NCBI GenBank assembly: GCA_963715575.1
Contig: OY970250.1
Span: forward strand, 930,001 to 994,000
Source: AC-32 sp963715575
Lineage (GTDB): Bacteria; Actinomycetota; Thermoleophilia; Gaiellales; Gaiellaceae
Length of the DNA stretch: 64,000 bases
Direction of reading: 5' to 3'
Under the pieces are notes generated by a model. It ran no database searches and was not told the DNA's origin. It worked only from the letters and a program-made list of their open reading frames with translations. Of this stretch, positions 26,074-33,271 are shown in pieces; the first letter of the stretch is position 1; every line of letters starts with the position of its first letter. The translations under genes and the position numbers were made by a program.

Positions 26074-27206
26074 CTTCGGTACGCCTCGATCAGCACCTGC
26101 GCCACCTCGGGCCTGCTGAACTCGACCGGCGGCAGCTGCCCTTGGGCCAGCAGCTCGCGCACCTTCGTGCCCGAGAGGAAGACGTGGTCGTCGCCCCCGT
26201 GCGGGCAGGTCTTCGGAGTCGCCATCGAGCCGCAGACACGGCAGAAGAAGGCGTGCTCGAAGAACATCGGCTCGATCCCGAGCTCATGTGGCTCGAACTC
26301 ATCGAAGATCAGCTGTGCGTCGTAGGTGCCGTAGTAGTCCCCCACGCCGGCGTGGTCGCGGCCGACGATGAAGTGCGAGCAGCCGTAGTTCTTGCGGCAG
26401 ATCGCGTGCCAGACCGCCTCACGCGGCCCCGCGTAGCGCATCGCGGCCGGGAAGGCCGAGACGAGCACGCGGTCGGCGGGGTAGTAGTTGTCGACGAGCA
26501 CGCGATAGCACTCGACGCGGGTCGCGGCCGGGACGTCGTCGCTCTTCGTGTCCCCGACGAGCGGGTGGATCAGGAGGCCGTCGACGGTCTCGAGCGAGGA
26601 CTTGGTCAGGTACTCGTGCGCGCGGTGGATCGGGTTGCGCGTCTGGAAGCCGACGACGCGCTTCCAGCCTCGCTCGGCGAAGGTCGCGCGCGTCTGCGCG
26701 GGATCCATGGCCAGCTCCGGGAAGGCCGGCTCGGCCCGCTCGAAGACGGTCACGCGGCCGGCGAGGTAGAGCGGCTTCTGGTCGTAGAGCCGCTTCACGC
26801 CCGGGTGGGCGTCGTCGGTGGTGCGGAAGCAGCGCTCGGCCTCGCGCTCCTTGTCGTACTCGTAGACGCCGTCGACGTCGAGCACCGCGAGCGCGTTGCC
26901 GCCGGCGCCGGTCAGCGCGACCTGGTCGCCCTCGGGCTCGCGGTCGACCGCGAGGCAGACCGGCAGCGCCCAGGGCAGGCCGTTCGCCAGGCGCATCCCG
27001 TCGACGACGCTCTCGTAGTCGTGCCGGGCCATGAAGCCCTCGAGCGGCGAGAGCGCGCCCGAGGCGAGCATGTCGAGGTCGGAGAGCTCGCGCGAGGTCA
27101 GCTCGAGCTGCTCCAGCTGCTCGACCCCGTCGGGGCGCGTGCCGGTGCGGTCGACCAGCTTGCCACCGTGCGGCTCGATCAGCTGCGTCGTCTCGGTGAC
27201 GCTCAC
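26070..27206 (-). CDS. sat: Sulfate adenylyltransferase (ATP sulfurylase)
   Basis: A 378-residue single-chain ATP sulfurylase: sulfate + ATP to APS + pyrophosphate. The active-site motif QTRNPIHRAHEYL (from 188) contains the HxxH-type nucleotidyl-transfer signature, and GRDHAGVGDYYG (from 282) is the second conserved loop. A cysteine group near the C-terminus (CRVCGSMATPKTC) is typical of the bacterial form. There is no C-terminal kinase domain; APS kinase is encoded separately next door. Start GTG 27206 overlaps the cysC stop (GTGA). Confidence 0.96.
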   Translation of the reverse strand: MSVTETTQLIEPHGGKLVDRTGTRPDGVEQLEQLELTSRELSDLDMLASGALSPLEGFMARHDYESVVDGMRLANGLPWALPVCLAVDREPEGDQVALTGAGGNALAVLDVDGVYEYDKEREAERCFRTTDDAHPGVKRLYDQKPLYLAGRVTVFERAEPAFPELAMDPAQTRATFAERGWKRVVGFQTRNPIHRAHEYLTKSSLETVDGLLIHPLVGDTKSDDVPAATRVECYRVLVDNYYPADRVLVSAFPAAMRYAGPREAVWHAICRKNYGCSHFIVGRDHAGVGDYYGTYDAQLIFDEFEPHELGIEPMFFEHAFFCRVCGSMATPKTCPHGGDDHVFLSGTKVRELLAQGQLPPVEFSRPEVAQVLIEAYRS

Positions 27207-27802
27207 GCCGTCACCTCGGCCGGGACCAAGCCCAGCTCCTCGAGCTTCGAGACAACCAATGCCGCCGCCTGTTCCGGGTCGAGCTCCTCGGTGTCGACCA
27301 CGAGCTCCGGGTTCGACGGCTCCTCGTAGGGATCCGAGACGCCGGTGAACTCCTTGATCTCGCCCTTGAAGGCCTTCTCGTAGAGCCCCTTCACGTCGCG
27401 CTTGGCGCACTCGTCGACCGAGGCCTTGATGTAGACCTCGACGAAGGTGCCGACCGGCTCGATCCAGTCGCGCGCCTGCTGCCGTGTCTCGGCGTACGGC
27501 GAGATCGCAGCCGTGATCACGGCGCCCCCCTGACGCGTGATCCGCGAGGCCACCCAGCCCACGCGCTCGACGTGCGTGTCGCGGTCCTCCTTCGAGAAGC
27601 CGAGGCCCTTCGACAGGTGCATGCGCACGTTGTCGCCGTCGAGGTACTCGACGACGAGGCCGCGGCGGTCGAGCTCCGGGCCGACGAGGTGCGCGATCGT
27701 GGTCTTGCCAGAGCCTGAGAGCCCGGTGAACCAGAGCGTGAAGCCGCCGGGCCGGACGTGCGTCGTCTCGGGGTGCTCGGCGGCGTAGATGTGGTCGCTC
27801 AT
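27203..27802 (-). CDS. cysC: Adenylylsulfate (APS) kinase
   Basis: A 199-residue kinase: APS + ATP to PAPS. The Walker A motif GLSGSGKT is at 27-34; then YLDGDNVRMHLSKGLGFSKE (DGD-xx-R substrate region), a RITRQGGAVITAAISPYAE stretch and a YIKASVDECAKRDVKGLYEK stretch, all standard for CysC. The ATG at 27802 overlaps the cysH stop, and an AGGAGG lies three bases before it, inside the last cysH codons. Because the neighbouring reductase looks APS-specific, the PAPS made here may serve sulfotransfer (inference). Confidence 0.96.
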   Translation of the reverse strand: MSDHIYAAEHPETTHVRPGGFTLWFTGLSGSGKTTIAHLVGPELDRRGLVVEYLDGDNVRMHLSKGLGFSKEDRDTHVERVGWVASRITRQGGAVITAAISPYAETRQQARDWIEPVGTFVEVYIKASVDECAKRDVKGLYEKAFKGEIKEFTGVSDPYEEPSNPELVVDTEELDPEQAAALVVSKLEELGLVPAEVTA

Positions 27803-28497
27803 GTGCCTCCTAGTGGCGTTTCGAGGTGGATCCCACACTCGAGCTTGTCGGAGCCGGCCCAGCGGCCGGCGCGCTCCTCTTCCTCGGGCGAGATCGGCTT
27901 CGTGCACGGGATGCACCCGATCGAGCGGAAGCCGGCGTCGTGGAGCGGGTTGTAGGGAATCTCGTTGATCTGAATGTAGGCCCAGACGCGCTTCTCGTCC
28001 CAGTCGGCGAGCGGGTGCAACTTCCAGACCTCGTAGCGCTGGGACCACTGCACTTTCGGCGTGGTCGAGCGGCTCGGCGACTGGTCGCGCCGGATGCCGG
28101 AGATCCAGGCGTCGTACGGCTCGAGGGCCTTGAGCAGCGGCTCGACCTTGCGCACCTGGCAGCAGCGGTCGGGATCGGTCTCCCACAGGTTCGGGCCCTC
28201 CTGCTTGTGCTGCTCGGCGACCGTGATCAGCGGCGGCGGCGGGAGCAGGGTGATCCCGTAGCGCTCGACGAGGCGGTCGCGCGTCTCGTAGCTCTCCCGG
28301 AAGAAGAGGTGCGTGTCGAGCTCGATCACGGGGAGGTCGAGCCCGAGCTCGGCGACCATGTGCACGAGCACGGACGACTGCTTCTGCCACGAGCAGGTCA
28401 GGCAGAGGCGGTCGCCGAACTCCGCGGAGGCCCAGCGGAGGACGTCCTCCGCCGGCATCGTCTCTACGTCAGGGAGTTGCAGGCTCGGCGTCGCCAA
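27799..28497 (-). CDS. cysH: Adenylylsulfate (APS) reductase, [4Fe-4S] type
   Basis: A 232-residue thioredoxin-dependent reductase giving sulfite. The cysteine pairs CC at 112-113 (RCCQVRKVEPL) and CxxC at 195/198 (SIGCIPCT) are the [4Fe-4S] ligands that mark APS-using enzymes, and the catalytic ECGIH (Cys 221) is present. The start is TTG 28497: a perfect AAGGAGGT lies with six bases between AGGAGG and the TTG, whereas the later ATG 28458 has no such site. It overlaps comA by 29 bases. Its product sulfite is a substrate of the adjacent phosphosulfolactate synthase. Confidence 0.95.
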   Translation of the reverse strand: MATPSLQLPDVETMPAEDVLRWASAEFGDRLCLTCSWQKQSSVLVHMVAELGLDLPVIELDTHLFFRESYETRDRLVERYGITLLPPPPLITVAEQHKQEGPNLWETDPDRCCQVRKVEPLLKALEPYDAWISGIRRDQSPSRSTTPKVQWSQRYEVWKLHPLADWDEKRVWAYIQINEIPYNPLHDAGFRSIGCIPCTKPISPEEEERAGRWAGSDKLECGIHLETPLGGT

Positions 28498-29257
28498 GCA
28501 GGACCTCCTTGAGCGTGTCGCCGCGCAGGCCGAGCCGCAGGGTCTCCAGCGGGATCACTTCCTCCGGCGGGATGTTGCCGAGGTTCACGTTCGGCCCGAA
28601 CTGCTTCACGAACCAGGCTTGGCTCGCCTTGGAGGGCGCCTCGAAGATCAGCTCGCCGACGTCGACCTCGTGGACGATCTCGTCGACGAGGCCGGTTCGC
28701 ATCTCACCGGTCGGCCGGTAGATCCCGGCGGTGCCGCCCTCGCGGCCCTCGGTGATCACCTTCCAGGCCCCGGCCTCCAGCTCTTCCTTGATCCACTCGA
28801 CCCACTGGTAGGGCGCGTAGACGACGTCCTCGTCCTTCGAGCCGACCTCGGAAAGGACGGTGAAGTCGCGGGCGAAGTCGACGATCAGCTCGAGCTTGCG
28901 CTCGCGCGGGATCTCCAGCGTGCCGTCCGAGATCTCGACGTGCGAGAAGCGCTGCTCCTGGAGCCAGGTCTTGAACTCGTCGAGCTTGCCGCGCGCGTAG
29001 ACGGCCTCGAACAGCGTGCCGCCGCAGACGACCGGCGTCTCGAAGCTCCGGTAGAGGGCGATCTTCTTCTCGAGGTTGTTGGTGACGTACGAGGTGCCCC
29101 AGCCGAGCTTGACGATGTCGACGTACTGCCCGCCGGTGTCGAACATGCCCTCGATCTCGCGAAGGTTCATGCCCTTGTCGATCACGTGCGTGAGCCCCTC
29201 CGTGCGCGGCTTGCCGGAGCGCGGGGGCAGGTCGAGGAATCCGTCAAAGCCTGGCAT
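28469..29257 (-). CDS. comA: Phosphosulfolactate synthase (ComA family)
   Basis: A 262-residue TIM-barrel protein of the ComA family: phosphoenolpyruvate + sulfite to (R)-2-phospho-3-sulfolactate, known from coenzyme M synthesis in methanogens and Xanthobacter and from sulfolactate formation in Bacillus. Conserved segments: KLGWGTSYV (50-58), HVEISDGTLEIPRERK, VLSEVGSKD and VITEGREGGTAGIYR. It starts at ATG 29257 with GGAGGAG six bases before it and overlaps the hydratase gene by 14 bases. Placed between a fumarase-type hydratase and sulfite-producing enzymes, it is the link from sulfate activation to a C3 sulfonate. Confidence 0.93.
   Translation of the reverse strand: MPGFDGFLDLPPRSGKPRTEGLTHVIDKGMNLREIEGMFDTGGQYVDIVKLGWGTSYVTNNLEKKIALYRSFETPVVCGGTLFEAVYARGKLDEFKTWLQEQRFSHVEISDGTLEIPRERKLELIVDFARDFTVLSEVGSKDEDVVYAPYQWVEWIKEELEAGAWKVITEGREGGTAGIYRPTGEMRTGLVDEIVHEVDVGELIFEAPSKASQAWFVKQFGPNVNLGNIPPEEVIPLETLRLGLRGDTLKEVLLGDAEPATP
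28503..28510 (-). promoter_or_regulatory. Shine-Dalgarno site deciding the TTG start of cysH
   Basis: AAGGAGGT on the minus strand, inside the 3' end of comA. The AGGAGG core is six bases from TTG 28497, and this decides the start. Confidence 0.75.
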
Positions 29258-29828
29258 AGAGCTCCTCCAGCTTCTTGGTGGCAGCGGCCTGAACGTCGTG
29301 GTAGAGCGAGTTGCCGTGCGCGTCGATGCCGACGGTGAGCGGGCCGAAGTCCTTCACCCGGAACTTCCACAGGCACTCCGGCATCAGCTCCTCCCAGGCG
29401 ACCTCCTCGATCTCCTCGATCTGGGTCGTCTCGAGCGCCGCGGCCCCGCCGACGATGGCGAAGTAGACCATCCCGTGCTTGCGCATCGGCTCGATCGCCT
29501 CGTCCGGGAAGCCGCCCTTGCCGCAGATCGCGCGCACCCGGTACTGCGCGCCGAGCGGCTCGGTGAAGCGCACCATCCGCGCGCTCGTGGTGGTGCCGAT
29601 GCAGACCGGCTCGTACTTGTCGCCGACCTTGCGCACGCCCGGCGCGGTGTGCAGCAGGAACGCGCCCTTCAGGTCCATCGGCGGCTCGACGCCCTGGTCG
29701 AAGATCCGGATCTGCGTCCGGTCGCGGATGCCGATGATGTGGCCCTGGACGACGACCTCGTCGCCCGCCTTGAGCTTGAGGATCTCGGCCTCGTCCGTGA
29801 TCGGGAAGGTGACTTCGTGCCTGGCCAT
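29244..29828 (-). CDS. Class I fumarase / tartrate dehydratase-type hydratase, beta subunit
   Basis: A 194-residue protein matching the Fumerase_C (beta) domain: VVVQGHIIGIRDRTQIRIFD, GAFLLHTAPGVRKV, GTTTSARM and MVYFAIVGGAAALETTQI. With the alpha subunit it forms the [4Fe-4S] hydro-lyase acting on fumarate, mesaconate or tartrate-like diacids. The ATG at 29828 shares one base with the alpha-subunit stop; a GTG three bases earlier is possible. Fumarate is the default substrate, but in this operon a sulfonate analogue of fumarate (sulfoacrylate) is a reasonable alternative to test. Confidence 0.92.
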   Translation of the reverse strand: MARHEVTFPITDEAEILKLKAGDEVVVQGHIIGIRDRTQIRIFDQGVEPPMDLKGAFLLHTAPGVRKVGDKYEPVCIGTTTSARMVRFTEPLGAQYRVRAICGKGGFPDEAIEPMRKHGMVYFAIVGGAAALETTQIEEIEEVAWEELMPECLWKFRVKDFGPLTVGIDAHGNSLYHDVQAAATKKLEELYARL

Positions 29829-30724
29829 CACGCCTCGCGATCGAAGTCGACGGAGCCGTCGGCGGCCACGTGCGCGGTCGCGCGGCGGGCGGCCCAGCAC
29901 TGGTAGTTGACCGCGACGGGGTTGAGGGTCATGTGGGTGTCCGCGTGCTCGATGTGGCAGTTGAGCACGGTCACGTCGCCGCCGAGCCCCATCGGGCCGA
30001 TCCCGGTCTCGTTCAGCAGGCCCATCAGCTCGTCCTCGAGCTCCGCGACGATCGGGTCGCTGTTCCGCGTGCCGATCGGCCGCGCGATCGCCTCCTTGGC
30101 GAGGTACATCGCGTAGTCGGCCGAGCCGCCGATGCCCACGCCGACGATCCCGGGCGGGCACGGCTTGCCGCCGGCGCCGACGATCGACCCGAGCACGAAC
30201 TGCTTGATCCCCTTCACGCCGTCGGCGGGGACGCACATCTTGAGGAAGCTCATGTTCTCGGAGCCCGATCCCTTCGGGACGCACTTGACGTCGAGGCCGT
30301 CCCAGTCGGGGATGAACTCCCAGTGCACGATCGGCAGCCGGTAGCCCGTGTTCGGGCCGGTGTTCTCGCGCGTGATCGTGTGGACGGCGTTCGAGCGCAG
30401 CGGGTGCTCCAGCGTCGCGCGCTCGGTGCCGGCCTTCAGGGCCTCGTAGATCTTGGCCGGGTGCAGCGGGAAGTGCTCGCCCACGCGACAGGTGTAGACG
30501 GCGATGCCGGTGTCCTGGCAGACGAGGTTGTCCCGGTCGTCGGCGACCTGGACGTTCTTGACGATCGTGTCCAGCACGCGCTTGCCCGGGACCGAGGTCT
30601 CGCGCTGCTGCGCGTCCACGAGCGCGTCGCGCAGGTCCTGCGGGATGTCCTTCAGCGCCCAGACGTAGAGGTGCGCGGCCGCGTCCTCGACGGCCTGGCG
30701 CAGGTCGACGGCGACCGCGCTCAT
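29828..30724 (-). CDS. Class I fumarase / tartrate dehydratase-type hydratase, alpha subunit
   Basis: A 298-residue Fumerase (alpha) domain. Three cysteine sites that hold the [4Fe-4S] cluster are visible: VCQDTGIAV (Cys 69), GGKPCPPGIVGVGIGG and VLNCHIEHADTHMT. GSGSENMSFLKM is the conserved substrate-loop region. Reaction: reversible hydration of a C4 enedioate such as fumarate to malate. ATGA overlap with the flavoprotein gene upstream. It is the only fumarase in the window, so a housekeeping TCA role cannot be excluded. Confidence 0.93.
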   Translation of the reverse strand: MSAVAVDLRQAVEDAAAHLYVWALKDIPQDLRDALVDAQQRETSVPGKRVLDTIVKNVQVADDRDNLVCQDTGIAVYTCRVGEHFPLHPAKIYEALKAGTERATLEHPLRSNAVHTITRENTGPNTGYRLPIVHWEFIPDWDGLDVKCVPKGSGSENMSFLKMCVPADGVKGIKQFVLGSIVGAGGKPCPPGIVGVGIGGSADYAMYLAKEAIARPIGTRNSDPIVAELEDELMGLLNETGIGPMGLGGDVTVLNCHIEHADTHMTLNPVAVNYQCWAARRATAHVAADGSVDFDREA

Positions 30725-31926
30725 GCCGCCTTCTCCGCGGCGGCCTGGCCCGCGCGCCGGCCGAAGACCGTGCACTCGAGCAAGGAGTTGCCCATCATCC
30801 GGTTGCGCCCGTGGGTGCCGCCGGCGATCTCGCCACAGGCGAAGAGGCCGGGCAGCGTCGTCTCGCCGTGCTCGTCGATCACAAGGCCTCCGTTCTGGTA
30901 GTGCAGGACGGGGTAGGTGAGGATCGCCTCCCGCAGCGGGTCGATCCCGGCCGAACGGTAGCGGCGCAGCATGTAGGGGAGCGAGATCTCGGCGTCCGCC
31001 TGGGGGACGCGCGTCGTGTCGAGCAGCACCGCCGGGCGGCCGTCGGGCGTCTCGACGCCGCGGCCGGCCTCGACCTCGTCGAAGATCGCCTGCGAGACCG
31101 CGTCGCGCGGGCCGAGCGGGTCGGTGAACTCCTCGCCTTCGCTGTTCAGCAGCGTCGCGCCGTAGGCGCGCGTGGTCTCGGGAATCGAGTAGCCCTGCAT
31201 CGTCGGCGGCCACGCGCCGCCGTTGGGGTGGTACTGCAGCGCGTCGAGGTCGCGGCTCTCGGCGCCGAGCTCGAGCGCCAGCCGCGTCACCTCGCCGGTC
31301 GCGCCGGGATGGTTCGTCGAGAGCTCGCCGCGCTCCTCGGCCTCGCGGTAGCAGCGCCCGCCGGCTGCCAGCACGACGGCGCCGGCGTCGATCACGAGCT
31401 CGTCGCCGTTTTTCTGCCGGCAAGTCGCGACCCAGCCGTTCTCGGCCTGCTCAAGCGAGACGAGCGTGCTGTTCGGAAACGACTCGCCGCCCGAGGCGGT
31501 GTAGGCGTTGCGCACCGCGGTCGTGATCGCGTGGCCCGTGCGGTCGCCGACCTGCAGCAGCCGCTTGCGGCTCGAGCCGCCGCAGCGCGCCAGACGGTAG
31601 CCGCCGTTCTCGCGCGTGAACTCGACGCCCTGCTCCTCGAGCCAGTGGATCGCGGTCGGCGCCTCGGCGGTGAGCACCTCGACGAGGCCGCGGTCGGCCG
31701 TCTCGTGCGAGCTCTGCCAGACGTCCTCGGCGTGCTGCTCGGGCGAGTCGTCGTCGCCGAACGCGGCCTGGATCCCGCCCTGGGCCTTGGCCGAGTTGCA
31801 CGACTGGAGCGCGCCCTTCGTCACCAGCGCGACCCGCGCCCCGGCCCGCTCGGCCGAGAGCGCGGCCGCGAGCCCGGAGGCGCCGCTGCCGACGACGAGC
31901 ACGTCGAATGCAACCCGTTCGACCAC
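30721..31926 (-). CDS. FAD-dependent fumarate reductase / L-aspartate oxidase-like flavoprotein, short form
   Basis: A 401-residue flavoprotein. FAD-binding GSGASGLAAALSAERAGA at the start; capping domain with LDALQYHPNGGAWPP; RDAVSQAIFDEVEAGRG, where the RD-xV-xxA arginine matches the catalytic region of SdhA/FrdA/NadB; HYQNGGLVIDEHGETTLPGL; and GGTHGRNRMMGNSLLECTVF. It ends just after the FAD domain and lacks the C-terminal helical domain of SdhA (about 580 residues) and NadB (about 530). The ATG at 31935 overlaps the -10 box TACGAT, so the GTG at 31926, seven bases downstream of the box, is the likely leaderless start. First gene of the sulfur operon. Confidence 0.87.
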   Translation of the reverse strand: MVERVAFDVLVVGSGASGLAAALSAERAGARVALVTKGALQSCNSAKAQGGIQAAFGDDDSPEQHAEDVWQSSHETADRGLVEVLTAEAPTAIHWLEEQGVEFTRENGGYRLARCGGSSRKRLLQVGDRTGHAITTAVRNAYTASGGESFPNSTLVSLEQAENGWVATCRQKNGDELVIDAGAVVLAAGGRCYREAEERGELSTNHPGATGEVTRLALELGAESRDLDALQYHPNGGAWPPTMQGYSIPETTRAYGATLLNSEGEEFTDPLGPRDAVSQAIFDEVEAGRGVETPDGRPAVLLDTTRVPQADAEISLPYMLRRYRSAGIDPLREAILTYPVLHYQNGGLVIDEHGETTLPGLFACGEIAGGTHGRNRMMGNSLLECTVFGRRAGQAAAEKAA

Positions 31927-31933
31927 GGCCCCC

Positions 31934-31939
31934 ATCGTA
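31934..31939 (-). promoter_or_regulatory. -10 box TACGAT for the sulfur operon (predicted leaderless)
   Basis: TACGAT on the minus strand, seven bases before GTG 31926. The same hexamer and spacing occur before the gene at 63889. A strikingly AT-rich stretch (31942-31971) lies between this box and the divergent one at 31984. Confidence 0.6.
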
Positions 31940-31983
31940 CCCTAATCCCAGGCATTAAATCTGCTTATCGACGAGCGGGGGGC

Positions 31984-31989
31984 TATGCT
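31984..31989 (+). promoter_or_regulatory. -10 box TATGCT for the methyltransferase gene
   Basis: TATGCT ends nine bases before ATG 31999. The 59 bases from 31940 to 31998 are thus a shared divergent promoter region. Confidence 0.55.
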
Positions 31990-31998
31990 CGCCGACCG

Positions 31999-32913
31999 AT
32001 GCGATGGCTGGCGAAAGCGGCGCTACAGAAGGGCATGGGTGTCCTCCCGCAGGGCGAGCAGCTGAACTACGTCTTCCAGCGGCGCGTGCTGCGTTCGCTG
32101 CCGGCCGGCGACGGCGCGCTGCGGCAGAAGTTCTCGCGCGCGCAGCAGCACCTCGGCGCCTACGAGGAGCACGGTCCCGGAGTGCCGGCGGCGGAGGCGA
32201 CCTTCTACGAGTTCGGCGCCGGCTGGGACCTGGCGATCCCGGTCGCCTACGCGCTGCTCGGCGTCGGCAGGCAGGTGCTCGTCGACATCCGGCCGAGCGC
32301 GCGGGTCGAGCTCGTGAACGACTCGCTCGCCTCGTACGGGCGGCTGCGGGGCGAGCTCGAGGGCGTCGCGGGGAGGGAGCTGCGGCCGGTCGGCGGTCCG
32401 ATCTCGCGGCTCGAGGAGCTGGAGGAGCGCTTCGGGATCCGCTACCTCGCGCCCTGCGACGCGCGCGGTACCCGCCTGCCCGCCGGGTCGATCGAGTTCG
32501 TCTCCAGCACCGACACCTGCGAGCACATCCCGGGCGCCGAGCTGGCCGAGATCTTCCGCGAGTGTTTCCGCCTGCTGCGGCCCGGCGGCGCCTTCAGCTG
32601 CCGGATCGACCTGCAGGACCACTACGCCTACTTCGACCGCTCGCTCTCGCGCTACCACTTCCTGCGCTACTCCGACCGGGCCTGGAGCCTCGTCAACTCG
32701 CCGCTGCACCACCAGAACCGCCTGCGCTCGCCCGAGTACCTGCGGCTGGTCCGCGACGCCGGCTTCGAGCTGGCGGTCGAGAAGCCCTCCGGGCCGAGCG
32801 AGGCCGGGTTGAAGGAGCTCGAGTCGCTGCCGCTCGCGCCGCGGTTCCGCCGCTTCCCGCCCGAAGAGCTCGGCGTGACGGTGCTCTCGTTCGTGGGCGT
32901 GCGGCCGGCTTGA
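31999..32913 (+). CDS. Class I SAM-dependent methyltransferase
   Basis: A 304-residue protein with a Rossmann methyltransferase core. YEFGAGWDLAIPVAYAL is the glycine-containing SAM motif I (GAG), VLVDIRPSARVELVND the motif with the acidic ribose ligand, FVSSTDTCEHIPGAELAEIF motif IV, and CFRLLRPGGAFSCRIDLQDH the post-motif LRPGG strand. The N-terminal 70 residues and the LSRYHFLRYSD region are outside the core and may bind the acceptor. The acceptor is unknown. It is divergent to the sulfur operon and may respond to the same region, but no functional link is visible. Confidence 0.86.
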   Translation: MRWLAKAALQKGMGVLPQGEQLNYVFQRRVLRSLPAGDGALRQKFSRAQQHLGAYEEHGPGVPAAEATFYEFGAGWDLAIPVAYALLGVGRQVLVDIRPSARVELVNDSLASYGRLRGELEGVAGRELRPVGGPISRLEELEERFGIRYLAPCDARGTRLPAGSIEFVSSTDTCEHIPGAELAEIFRECFRLLRPGGAFSCRIDLQDHYAYFDRSLSRYHFLRYSDRAWSLVNSPLHHQNRLRSPEYLRLVRDAGFELAVEKPSGPSEAGLKELESLPLAPRFRRFPPEELGVTVLSFVGVRPA

Positions 32914-32944
32914 GCTGCCGGCCTCCGGTGCCGATCAACGGTCC

Positions 32945-33271
32945 ATGGCTCGCGCGCTCGGAACCGTCTCGCTGCTCGTGACGCTGGTCGTGATCGGCTG
33001 GATGCTCACCGCGCAGCAGTCCGGCTCGAGCCGGAAGCAGCAGACGCAGGCCGTCGACCAGGCCCAGGCGACGGCGAACGGCGTGGCGTTCGAGCAGGCC
33101 CAGGCCCAGCTCGAGCAACAGCACGCACTGAACGGCACCTACACCGGCACGTCGCTGGCCGGCTTCGGGGTTACGCTCGTCCGCGCCGATGCGAACACGT
33201 ACTGCATCCAGAGCGCGGGCGCGCACCTGGAAGGCCCCGGTGGCTCCGCCGCCGCCGCCGGCCCCTGTTAG
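32945..33271 (+). CDS. Small single-pass membrane protein, pilin-like
   Basis: A 108-residue protein with one N-terminal membrane helix (GTVSLLVTLVVIGWMLTAQQ) followed by a Gln-rich coil and LEQQHALNGTYTGTSLAGFG, similar to the NGxYP segment of type IV pseudopilins. Two cysteines (YCIQS and the final residue) could form a disulfide. There is no G-[FY]-T-x-x-E prepilin cleavage motif, so it is not a standard pilin. No other pilus genes are nearby. Its TAG overlaps the opposing dehydratase stop by four bases (TTAG). Confidence 0.62.
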   Translation: MARALGTVSLLVTLVVIGWMLTAQQSGSSRKQQTQAVDQAQATANGVAFEQAQAQLEQQHALNGTYTGTSLAGFGVTLVRADANTYCIQSAGAHLEGPGGSAAAAGPC

